5,041 nt of DNA from the NCBI GenBank assembly GCA_946612185.1, contig CAMOEP010000197.1:1-5041 (forward strand), written 5' to 3'. The notes under the pieces are model-generated. The model searched no databases. It was not told where the DNA came from and was given only the letters and a program-made list of their open reading frames with translations. Shown here one piece after another: positions 1 to 5,041 of this stretch. Both the position numbers and the translations under genes were made by a program. This stretch comes from an uncultured Ruminococcus sp. GTDB taxonomy: Bacteria > Bacillota > Clostridia > Oscillospirales > Ruminococcaceae. Each line of letters begins with the position of its first letter. Position 1 is the first letter of the stretch.

Positions 1-112
1 AAACTTGTCAATAGATTATTAATAATTCTGTATATTTTGCACTTTTAGTGGAGATAATGCCGGTTAATTTCCCGGTGTTTAAGGTCAATAGTAACGAAAG
101 TACGCAAAAGCC

Positions 113-141
113 TTGCAAAGTTATAAGATTTGTGATAAAAT
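113..141 (+). promoter_or_regulatory. SigA-type promoter with extended -10 for the CNNM/CBS gene
   Basis: The -35 is TTGCAA (113-118), followed by a 17-bp spacer and a -10 of TAAAAT (136-141). A TG dinucleotide at 133-134 makes it an extended -10. Transcription would begin near 148, leaving about 40 nt of leader. A TTG codon at 113 opens the same reading frame, but it lies inside the -35, which argues against it as the translation start. The assignment rests on motif and spacing only. Confidence 0.6.
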
Positions 142-164
142 AGTCATTATCAGGGTGAGAAAAT

Positions 165-185
165 ATGCCCCGAAAGAAAGGATAG
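165..185 (+). CDS. Possible 6-codon leader ORF (MPRKKG)
   Basis: An ATG at 165 opens six codons (MPRKKG) and closes with TAG at 183-185, only two bases before the ATG of the CNNM/CBS gene at 188. A purine-rich GGGTGAG stretch (153-159) sits 5 nt before this ATG and resembles the GGTGA end of the Shine-Dalgarno consensus. The ribosome binding site of the main gene (AAAGGA, 177-182) lies inside this mini-ORF. Translation of the leader would therefore cover or hand over to the main gene's start site. It may be fortuitous, since a 6-codon frame carries almost no statistical weight. Confidence 0.25.
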   Translation: MPRKKG

Positions 186-187
186 AT

Positions 188-1459
188 ATGGACAAATCGG
201 ATTTATGGAAGATAATACTGGTAGTGCTTATGATGGTAGGCTCAGCGCTGTTTTCAAGTGCGGAGACAGCCTTTTCCAGTGTAAATAAGCTGCGCCTGAA
301 GAACTATGAGGCTCAGGGCAACAAAAAAGCTGCCAAAGCCCTGAAGCTTGCCAACAGCTTCGACAAGGTGCTTACGGCGGTACTCATCGGTAATAATATC
401 GTCAACATCGCATCATCGTCGGTAAGTACACTGCTTTTCGTGAGCCTTTTCGGAAAGTCCGGCGCTGGTATCTCTACGGCGGTAATAACGGTACTGGTGC
501 TGATATTCTGCGAGGTACTGCCAAAGTCATACGCCAAGAAGAATGCGGAAAAGCTGTCCCTTGCCTTTGCAGCGCCATTGTCGGTACTGGTAGCAGTTCT
601 GAAACCGCTGGTATTCCTGCTCAATAAGCTGTCAGACCTTGTGTCAAAGGGCGACGACGCTCCCAGTGTTACCGAGGACGAGCTGAAATACATGATCGAC
701 GAGATCGAGGAGCAGGGCGTTATCGAGGAACAGGAAAGCGAACTGGTAAAAAGTGCGCTGGAGTTCGATGAGATATCCGTCAACGAGATACTTATCCCCC
801 GTGTAAAGGTGGTGGGTATAGAGTACGGCACTTCTATCGAGGAGATAAAGGAGATATTCACACGGGAGATGTATTCCCGGCTGCCGGTATATGAGACAAG
901 CCTTGATAATATCATAGGTATGATAACCAACAAGGCATTTTTCAAGATGCTTGTGGAGGGCGGTACTGATATCAGGGACATTATCCAGGAAGTGCCGCAT
1001 ATTGCTGACTCGCAGCTTATCAGCGAGGCGATGAAGTATATGCAGCGCTCAAAGGTACACCTTGCCGCCGTTACCGACCAGTATGGCGGAACAAAGGGTA
1101 TCATTACCCTTGAGGATATTATCGAGGAACTTGTAGGCGAGATATACGACGAGGACGACGAGATAATCCCCAGCATTGTCCGGGTAGGCGAGAACAGCTT
1201 CGAGGTAGAGGGTGACCTGAGTATCAGCGACCTGCTTGAACGTCTGGAACTTGACGATGATATGATACATACCGACTACACCTCCGTAGGCGGCTGGGTA
1301 ACTGACGTTATGGAGCATATCCCGGAGGAGGGCGAAACGGCGCAGACCGGTGTTTTCCGGCTCACCGCCTCAAAGGTCAGCGAACAGACTATTGAAAAGG
1401 TGCGGATAGATATACTTCCCCATGAGGATAGTCCTGCTGAGGAGGAAGGTAAAGAATAA
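188..1459 (+). CDS. CNNM transmembrane / CBS-pair / CorC_HlyC protein (hemolysin C, MpfA-like)
   Basis: This is a 423-residue membrane protein of the CNNM/CorC superfamily, whose members act in Mg2+ or divalent cation homeostasis, mostly efflux (MpfA of Staphylococcus is an example). Residues 6-155 form the CNNM domain, with hydrophobic segments near 8-24, 62-88, 95-112 and 124-146. Family-typical motifs are SSAETAFSS (23-31), GNNIVNIASS (68-77) and EVLPKSYAKKNAE (109-121). A CBS pair follows at about 200-320 and includes GGTKGIITLEDIIEELVGEIYDE (300-322), the classic second-CBS ending. The CorC_HlyC C-terminal domain spans about 330-411 (EVEGDLSISDLLE; YTSVGGWV), and the last 12 residues are acidic. 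I chose the ATG at 188 because AAAGGA lies 5 nt before it, the hydrophobic N-terminus starts there, and the upstream TTG falls inside the promoter. Length and domain order are complete. It has its own promoter and ends at a shared terminator. The transported ion is inferred from the family. Confidence 0.93.
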   Translation: MDKSDLWKIILVVLMMVGSALFSSAETAFSSVNKLRLKNYEAQGNKKAAKALKLANSFDKVLTAVLIGNNIVNIASSSVSTLLFVSLFGKSGAGISTAVITVLVLIFCEVLPKSYAKKNAEKLSLAFAAPLSVLVAVLKPLVFLLNKLSDLVSKGDDAPSVTEDELKYMIDEIEEQGVIEEQESELVKSALEFDEISVNEILIPRVKVVGIEYGTSIEEIKEIFTREMYSRLPVYETSLDNIIGMITNKAFFKMLVEGGTDIRDIIQEVPHIADSQLISEAMKYMQRSKVHLAAVTDQYGGTKGIITLEDIIEELVGEIYDEDDEIIPSIVRVGENSFEVEGDLSISDLLERLELDDDMIHTDYTSVGGWVTDVMEHIPEEGETAQTGVFRLTASKVSEQTIEKVRIDILPHEDSPAEEEGKE

Positions 1460-1460
1460 G

Positions 1461-1516
1461 AATAAGAAAAATCCCCCTGATACGGCACTTGCAATATTGT
1501 GCCATATCAGGGGGAT
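1461..1516. terminator. Shared terminator hairpin between convergent genes
   Basis: A perfect 12-bp outer stem (ATCCCCCTGATA 1471-1482 with TATCAGGGGGAT 1505-1516) is followed, after one C/A mismatch, by an inner 5-bp stem (GGCAC 1484-1488 with GTGCC 1499-1503) and a 10-nt loop. Read on the minus strand, the stem runs into GATTTTTCTTATTC, a good U-tract, so it is a strong intrinsic terminator for the spo0A-flavin reductase operon, 13 nt past the stop at 1530. In the plus direction the downstream bases (ATTCATTACTGC) are only moderately T-rich. Termination of the CNNM gene here is therefore plausible but weaker. Confidence 0.9.
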
Positions 1517-1529
1517 ATTCATTACTGCA

Positions 1530-2039
1530 TTACTGCTTTACATATACTCCAACGATCTCGGAGATGTATGCTCTGTGGTAGGGGTCTTTGCTGAAGAACT
1601 GCTCATTCAGACCGTCATCAGTGAGGAAGCCCTCGCCGCAAAGGTCATAGCTGTAAAGCTTGCGCAGAACAAGTACCATATCTGCCTGCTCGAAGCCTAC
1701 TGCACCGCCCACTTCTGTGGGGATAAGACCAGTCTCAGCCATTTTGTCGCAGTCTTTGCCGGAGTGTGAGCCGCAGAACGAAAGTGCCTGTCTGAACTCC
1801 TCACCGAAGAATGAAGCGGTGAAGTATTCGCCTTTTTCGACGAAATTATAGGTATAGCGGTTGGGGCGGATATAGGCGGTAAGCACGTTCTTATTCCAGA
1901 GAACGCCGAGCTGTCCCCATGAGGCGGTCATGGTATTGAAGCTTTCCATAGTGCCGCCTGTCAGGAGCATCCACTCCTTGCCGATTTTGGTAAAGGGGTT
2001 GAATTTCAGTTCAGTAATGGGTATCTGTTTGAATGACAT
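1530..2039 (-). CDS. Flavin reductase-like protein (FMN-binding split barrel)
   Basis: This 169-residue protein looks like the flavin reductase-like family, a split-barrel fold that binds FMN; members reduce free flavin with NAD(P)H or simply carry FMN as a redox protein. Visible family features are FNTMTASWGQLGVLW (34-48), a signature for flavin phosphate binding; AYIRPNRYTYNF (55-66); YFTASFF (72-78); and SHSGKDCDKMAETGL (91-105), the conserved SG(R/K)D-DK segment. No signal peptide is visible, so it is probably cytosolic. The length is normal for the short members. The start is set by TAAGGAGAG, which ends 6 nt before the ATG and contains the TAA stop of spo0A; the 12-nt gap indicates translational coupling. 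The last codons and stop sit in a tandem 8-bp repeat (ATTACTGC twice, 1521-1536, plus strand). Substrate and electron partner cannot be read from the sequence. Confidence 0.88.
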   Translation of the reverse strand: MSFKQIPITELKFNPFTKIGKEWMLLTGGTMESFNTMTASWGQLGVLWNKNVLTAYIRPNRYTYNFVEKGEYFTASFFGEEFRQALSFCGSHSGKDCDKMAETGLIPTEVGGAVGFEQADMVLVLRKLYSYDLCGEGFLTDDGLNEQFFSKDPYHRAYISEIVGVYVKQ

Positions 2040-2051
2040 ATGTATCTCTCC

Positions 2052-2816
2052 TTATGCTTTTTTCAGTGCCGACTTGTATCGCAGGCACAGTTTATCCGTG
2101 ATAAGGGCGATAAACTCTGAATTGGTAGGCTTGCCCTTAGCGGTATCGACTGTATAGCCGAAGAAAGAGTTGAGGGTATCCACGTTCCCTCTGTTCCACG
2201 CTATTTCTATAGCATGGCGGATAGCCCTTTCCACCCGTGAGGAGGTAGTATCGTATATGGAAGCTACAGTCGGGTAGAGCAGCTTTGTAACGCTGTCAAG
2301 GAGGGTCTTGTCCTCGATAGAATAGAGTATCGCAGTACGCAGGTAGTGATACCCTTTGATATGTGCCGGTACGCCAAGCTGGTGTATGATATCGGTTATG
2401 ACTATTTCCAGGTCGTCGGTGATATCGCCGCTTTTTCCGCCTAAAGCTGAACTTATTGCGGTGCAGAGATCGTCAGCGTCGTAGGGCTTGAGCAGGAACT
2501 TTGAAGCGCCGTTTTCCATGACCTGACGCTCGATGAACTCGTTATCGTAAGACGAGGTGATTATGAATACCGGAGACTTAACGCCCAGATTCCTGACGCT
2601 TTTCATAATAGCAACAGCGTCGCCGTTCTGGGTAGTAACGTCAAGCACAGCCACGTCCGGGGGATCTTTGCTGATAGAGTCGATGATAACGTTGTAGTCC
2701 TTGCGTCTGGTGTAGGCGTACATACCACGTTCTCTGAGCTTATTCGCCATGCTGACCCCTGTACCGGCTGAATCGTCACCGATAAGCACTTTTATCTTAC
2801 TGTTCATATTGTTCAT
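2052..2816 (-). CDS. spo0A: Sporulation transcription factor Spo0A
   Basis: This 254-residue response regulator is the Spo0A master regulator (267 residues in B. subtilis), which when phosphorylated binds 0A boxes. The receiver domain (about 8-127) has the acidic pocket D14-D15, phosphoacceptor D59 (VAVLD), T87-S88 and K110 (LLKPYD). The C-terminal Spo0A DNA-binding domain (about 135-250) is close to canonical: [18 protein letters not shown] (143-160), [15 protein letters not shown] (193-207, recognition helix), then FFGYTV and [12 protein letters not shown] (228-239). The loop after D59 is unusual: the common MP pair is T62-Q63, and the Gly of the DG pair is A67. The start at 2816 is supported by GGAGG at 2827-2831; a second ATG three codons in is further from it. 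It has its own promoter, its stop overlaps the ribosome binding site of the flavin reductase gene, and the usual upstream neighbour spoIVB is absent. Identity is firm; whether the strain sporulates cannot be told. Confidence 0.95.
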   Translation of the reverse strand: MNNMNSKIKVLIGDDSAGTGVSMANKLRERGMYAYTRRKDYNVIIDSISKDPPDVAVLDVTTQNGDAVAIMKSVRNLGVKSPVFIITSSYDNEFIERQVMENGASKFLLKPYDADDLCTAISSALGGKSGDITDDLEIVITDIIHQLGVPAHIKGYHYLRTAILYSIEDKTLLDSVTKLLYPTVASIYDTTSSRVERAIRHAIEIAWNRGNVDTLNSFFGYTVDTAKGKPTNSEFIALITDKLCLRYKSALKKA

Positions 2817-2859
2817 GCTTTTCTTACCTCCATGATTTCTGTATATTTAACATAATCCT

Positions 2860-2888
2860 ATAATATCACAGATTTCATGTTGATTCAA
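2860..2888 (-). promoter_or_regulatory. spo0A promoter, SigA-type with extended -10
   Basis: On the minus strand, TTGAAT (complement of 2883-2888) and TATTAT (complement of 2860-2865) are separated by exactly 17 bp. TGA sits directly before the -10, giving a TG-extended -10. The start of transcription would fall near 2853, about 37 nt before the ATG, with GGAGG (complement of 2827-2831) in the leader. The design matches the promoter at 113-141, which strengthens both. The repeat ATGTCGCAA begins at the last base of the -35 region. Confidence 0.65.
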
Positions 2889-2916
2889 TGTCGCAAAACC
2901 ACTGAATATGTCGCAA
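2888..2916. promoter_or_regulatory. Tandem 0A-box-like repeats (ATGTCGCAA x2) at the spo0A promoter
   Basis: The 9-mer ATGTCGCAA occurs at 2888-2896 and 2908-2916 in the same orientation, with a period of 20 bp, close to two helical turns. Each contains TGTCGCA, one base away from the Spo0A core TGTCGAA. The proximal copy abuts and shares one base with the -35 of the spo0A promoter, the place where Spo0A commonly contacts SigA promoters. I infer Spo0A autoregulation; binding has not been shown for this sequence. Confidence 0.5.
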
Positions 2917-2957
2917 TATCGGAGAATCCTGCGAGGCTGACGAAGGGTGTGAAAGGG

Positions 2958-2964
2958 TGTCGAA
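2958..2964. promoter_or_regulatory. 0A-box core (TGTCGAA) upstream of spo0A
   Basis: This is an exact TGTCGAA core, about 70 bp upstream of the -35 of spo0A and in the same orientation as the two near-matches at 2888-2916. It lies in a small direct repeat, GAAGGGTGT (2942-2950) and GAAAGGGTGT (2951-2960). A single 7-mer can occur by chance; its value comes from clustering with the two others in the same intergenic region. Confidence 0.4.
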
Positions 2965-3023
2965 GTATGCTGTGAACCGCCGTCGATATCAGTGCCAAAA
3001 GGCGGATATCCGGGGAAAAAATA

Positions 3024-4349
3024 TCAGTTCTGGTCGGAATTTTTTTTGCCGCCGAAGGTTTTGCGCTTCATAGCGTCAAGCATATTGTCAGCGATAGTGC
3101 GTACCTTAGTCCCTGGCGGGAACATTTTATCCGCAAGCTTCTGGGCAGCGCTTTTGCTGACCTGTCTGCCGTAGACCGGAGCGGTATCCGGTTCGGTATT
3201 CACGTCCGTCCAGGCTTGCATTTCAAAGGGCTGGAGCTGGCGGTCGAGGAGCATACGGTCGCCCACGGCGCTGTGCAGGAGCAGGAACTCAAAGGGCATA
3301 TCGCAGCCCTTGTAGCCGAATTTATCAAGGAAGTCGGCAAAATCCGCCCGGAATATCTGCCGGAAGTCCTCAGCACCGGCAGCGCATTTTGGGTTATCCT
3401 CCAGAGCCTTTTTGACAGTACGCCGCAGGTCGCTGCCCTGGTCGTCGAAGTCAGTAAGGCTGAGAGCGCCCAGTACTATGAATCCGAGCATATACTCATC
3501 GCTGCAAAAGTCGCTGTGGGGCTGTTTATTCTGGGGAACATCGAAAGCGTAGGCGGCGTATATGCCGAAAGCGCAATGCAGAGCGAGGTACTGGGGAGTG
3601 TCGTAGTCGAAAAGCTTTTTCGACTGCACCCACCCACGCAGTCTGCCGGACTTTACCATAAGCGGCACAACCGGCGTTATCAGCAGGGACTTGCAGCCTT
3701 TGAGTATAGCGGCTTCAACGTCGTTTTCGATACTGCTTCCGACGTGGAGGAGTTTACCGGCGGAGGTGTGGGTCTTTTCCATGATAAGGTCGATGACCTC
3801 GCCTGCGGACTTTCCCGAACCTCTTGTGAGCAGCAGTTCATTGCAGTTATCGTAGCCGCAATGGGAAATGATATTGGCAATAACGCTTCTTGGGTAAATG
3901 GAATCCGACACAATGGCGATGCGTTTTTTCCGGTGTCTTGCCCTGTCGAAAAGCTGCTTGCCGAAAGAGCGTGGGGAGGCGAAGAACGTTACCAGTTCGC
4001 ACTCCCTCGCCATGAGGGTATCTCTGGCTTTTTCGGTGATGCCGGCTTTCTTCATGAGGATATTGTATATAGTCTCAATGGTGGATATTCCGGCTTTTTC
4101 CGCAGCGTCCTCCGCTTCGCAGCGAAGAAAGGTGAACGTGTGCTTTGAAGCGGTGTAGAACATTTTGAAGTCGTCCTCCATAAGGAGGAAAAGGTCGTAG
4201 TACTCTGGAAAGGGCAGTATCATCAGCGTATCCTCAAGGCGGAAGCTGACGGTCTTGTACTGTGAAGCGCCTATTTCGTCCAGCATATTCTTCACAAGCG
4301 AATTCTGTTCCGGGGAAAGGGGGCGTGCTGTCTGGTAAGCCTGATTCAT
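3024..4349 (-). CDS. HAD-fold protein lacking key catalytic aspartates (COG5610-like), unknown function
   Basis: This 441-residue protein has a HAD-superfamily module at about 30-226, followed by about 215 residues I do not recognise. The module follows the layout of HAD hydrolases often tied to glycosyltransferases (COG5610 type): a VSFxxxDTL motif I (34-42), a cap region with RCEAEDAAEKAGISTIETIYNI (76-97), motif II IVSDSIY (146-152) with S148, motif III K180 (GSGK), and motif IV HVGSSIENDV (202-211). In motif I the nucleophile Asp is R37, and in motif IV the first Asp of GD is S205, while D40, S148, K180 and D210 remain. It should therefore lack phosphatase chemistry and act, if at all, by binding. 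The C-terminal half is predicted helical with a basic end. No signal peptide is seen. GAGGTG sits 6 nt before the ATG, and the gene lies 15 nt after the GH26 gene, so they probably share a transcript. Eight A residues (complement of 3040-3047) lie just before the stop. No clear terminator follows. Confidence 0.8.
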   Translation of the reverse strand: MNQAYQTARPLSPEQNSLVKNMLDEIGASQYKTVSFRLEDTLMILPFPEYYDLFLLMEDDFKMFYTASKHTFTFLRCEAEDAAEKAGISTIETIYNILMKKAGITEKARDTLMARECELVTFFASPRSFGKQLFDRARHRKKRIAIVSDSIYPRSVIANIISHCGYDNCNELLLTRGSGKSAGEVIDLIMEKTHTSAGKLLHVGSSIENDVEAAILKGCKSLLITPVVPLMVKSGRLRGWVQSKKLFDYDTPQYLALHCAFGIYAAYAFDVPQNKQPHSDFCSDEYMLGFIVLGALSLTDFDDQGSDLRRTVKKALEDNPKCAAGAEDFRQIFRADFADFLDKFGYKGCDMPFEFLLLHSAVGDRMLLDRQLQPFEMQAWTDVNTEPDTAPVYGRQVSKSAAQKLADKMFPPGTKVRTIADNMLDAMKRKTFGGKKNSDQN

Positions 4350-4364
4350 GCTGTCACCTCACGA

Positions 4365-5041
4365 TCATTCAGCGGCAGTAGTTTCTGTATTTTCCTGGTT
4401 ATTGCCGCCGTCCTGTTCAGTTTCAGACGTATCTGTATCGGTATCAGCGGCAGTAGTTTCGGTGGTATCAGCCGAAGCGGTGGTAGTAGTGGAAGCGGTG
4501 GTGGAGGCGGAAGTAGTGCCGGTAGAAAGCGGCTCGCCGCCACGGAGTTTGATATACTCATCAAGGGTAAGTGCGCCGTCGGAGTTATACGCCCTTATGA
4601 GAGCGTCCTTTGTGGTGAACTCCTCGGAGAGTTCGCCCTTGTCGTTGCGCAGGTACTTGCCGTACCAGAGTCCGAAGAATGACCATACCGCATTATCACG
4701 GAAAGAAGCGTCGATATCCGGAACACTGCTGCACTCGCTCAGGGCGATGAGTTTATTCTTGCCCACCATATTCTGCATAGCAAGGAACTGTTCATAGCGG
4801 CTGCCGAAGTCCTTGTCGGGCTTCATATATATATCAATTGATGCGATATCGAAAGTAGCCTGGTCAACGAGGGTAGTATCGCTCTGACCGTTCCATATCC
4901 AGATAAGGTTATCCAGTTCAAAGTACTCGGTCATACGGGTATACATAAGCTGCCAGAGCCATTTGTAAGCATCTGTACCGCTTGCGCCCCACCAGAACCA
5001 GTCGCCGTAGCCCTCGTGGAGAGGTCGCCAGAGAACGGGTA
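4365..5041 (-). CDS. GH26 endo-beta-mannanase-type glycosidase, C-terminal part (5' end outside window)
   Basis: The reading frame is open to the window edge (first full codon 5039-5037) and gives 224 visible residues, so the N-terminus is missing. It matches the C-terminal half of glycoside hydrolase family 26, mostly beta-1,4-mannanases. PVLWRPLHE (visible 1-9) carries the acid/base Glu (E9), YGDWFWWG (11-18) follows, then LIWIWNG (45-51), IDIYMKP (68-74) and LIALSE (97-102) with the probable nucleophile E102. VWSFFGLWYGKYL (118-130) and LTLDEYIKL (157-165) close the domain. From about residue 172 a tail of some 53 residues is nearly all Thr, Ser, Ala, Asp and Glu, in the style of ruminococcal linkers, but it stops without any dockerin or carbohydrate-binding domain. 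A 17-bp repeat (4369-4385 and 4444-4460) encodes ETTAAE and ETTAAD. The enzyme is likely exported, but the signal region lies outside the window. Other GH26 specificities (lichenase, xylanase) cannot be excluded. Confidence 0.88.
   Translation of the reverse strand, partial: PVLWRPLHEGYGDWFWWGASGTDAYKWLWQLMYTRMTEYFELDNLIWIWNGQSDTTLVDQATFDIASIDIYMKPDKDFGSRYEQFLAMQNMVGKNKLIALSECSSVPDIDASFRDNAVWSFFGLWYGKYLRNDKGELSEEFTTKDALIRAYNSDGALTLDEYIKLRGGEPLSTGTTSASTTASTTTTASADTTETTAADTDTDTSETEQDGGNNQENTETTAAE
4369..4460. repeat. 17-bp direct repeats in the linker-coding end of the GH26 gene
   Basis: TCAGCGGCAGTAGTTTC occurs at 4369-4385 and 4444-4460, 75 bp apart (25 codons), so recombination or slippage between copies would keep the frame. 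Around them are many GTAGT, GGTGG and GTATC(T/G) units produced by runs of Thr, Ala and Asp codons. This is typical of length-variable linkers. Confidence 0.7.

Noticed and set aside
5..36. TTGTCA and TATATT as a second promoter near the left edge
   Set aside because: The spacer is 20 bp, outside the usual range, and the promoter at 113-141 is better in every respect. No gene feature is supported in 1-112.
60..75. Small inverted repeat CCGG..CCGG as a riboswitch or terminator
   Set aside because: Only 4-5 bp, with no T-tract and no room for an Mg2+ (M-box) riboswitch between it and the promoter.
113..187. TTG start that would lengthen the CNNM/CBS protein by 25 residues
   Set aside because: The TTG sits inside the -35 hexamer, so it would be upstream of the transcript. 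The extra residues are not typical of the family, and the ATG at 188 has its own ribosome binding site.
313..1176. 287-codon minus-strand frame opposite the CNNM/CBS gene
   Set aside because: Ser/Ile-rich low-information translation, antisense to a well-supported gene, with no ribosome binding site considered convincing.
2977..3022. Possible terminator after the HAD-like gene (CCGCC/GGCGG arms and the palindrome CGGATATCCG)
   Set aside because: The arms are short with a large loop, and no T-tract follows on the minus strand. Read-through into spo0A cannot be excluded.
3216..4148. 310-codon open frame on the plus strand, antisense to the HAD-like gene
   Set aside because: It lies wholly opposite a gene with clear family motifs, a ribosome binding site and operon context. 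Its translation shows no recognisable domain, and it is explained by codon bias of the minus-strand gene.
4348..4797. 149-codon plus-strand Ser/Val-rich frame
   Set aside because: It is the antisense of the GH26 catalytic end and its Thr-rich linker, and the repetitive composition is the mirror of the linker codons.

Overview
The window reads as chromosomal DNA of a low-to-mid G+C Firmicute of the Clostridia, most like a Ruminococcus-type plant-fibre degrader. Three things point there: a recognisable Spo0A, which is confined to endospore-forming Firmicutes lineages; a GH26 mannanase-type glycosidase ending in the Thr/Ser/Asp-rich linker style common in ruminococcal polysaccharidases; and AGGAGG-type ribosome binding sites with TG-extended -10 promoters. 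The genus is an inference, because no RNA gene is present.

Layout. Positions 1-112 are AT-rich and hold no gene I can support. A TG-extended promoter (113-141) drives a plus-strand CNNM/CBS membrane protein of the CorC/HlyC/MpfA type (188-1459), with a possible 6-codon leader ORF just ahead of it. A long hairpin (1471-1516) separates this gene from everything to its right, all of which is on the minus strand. Read in the minus direction, the right part holds the 3' part of a GH26 glycosidase (running off the window edge to 4365), a HAD-fold protein with key catalytic aspartates missing (4349-3024), a 207-bp intergenic region with a promoter and three 0A-box-like motifs, spo0A (2816-2052), and a flavin reductase-like protein (2039-1530) ending at the shared hairpin.

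How they may work together. GH26 and the HAD-like gene are 15 nt apart and probably co-transcribed. spo0A and the flavin reductase gene are 12 nt apart, with the spo0A stop codon built into the next ribosome binding site, so they look like one operon. The spo0A promoter carries a 9-bp direct repeat (ATGTCGCAA, 20-bp period) abutting its -35, which suggests autoregulation by Spo0A. The usual spoIVB neighbour of spo0A is absent. The Spo0A DNA-binding domain is nearly canonical, while the loop after its phosphoacceptor Asp is unusual.

The most interesting points are the HAD pseudoenzyme paired with a glycosidase, and a diverged-receiver Spo0A co-transcribed with a flavin-binding protein. No CRISPR array, tRNA, rRNA or insertion sequence was seen.
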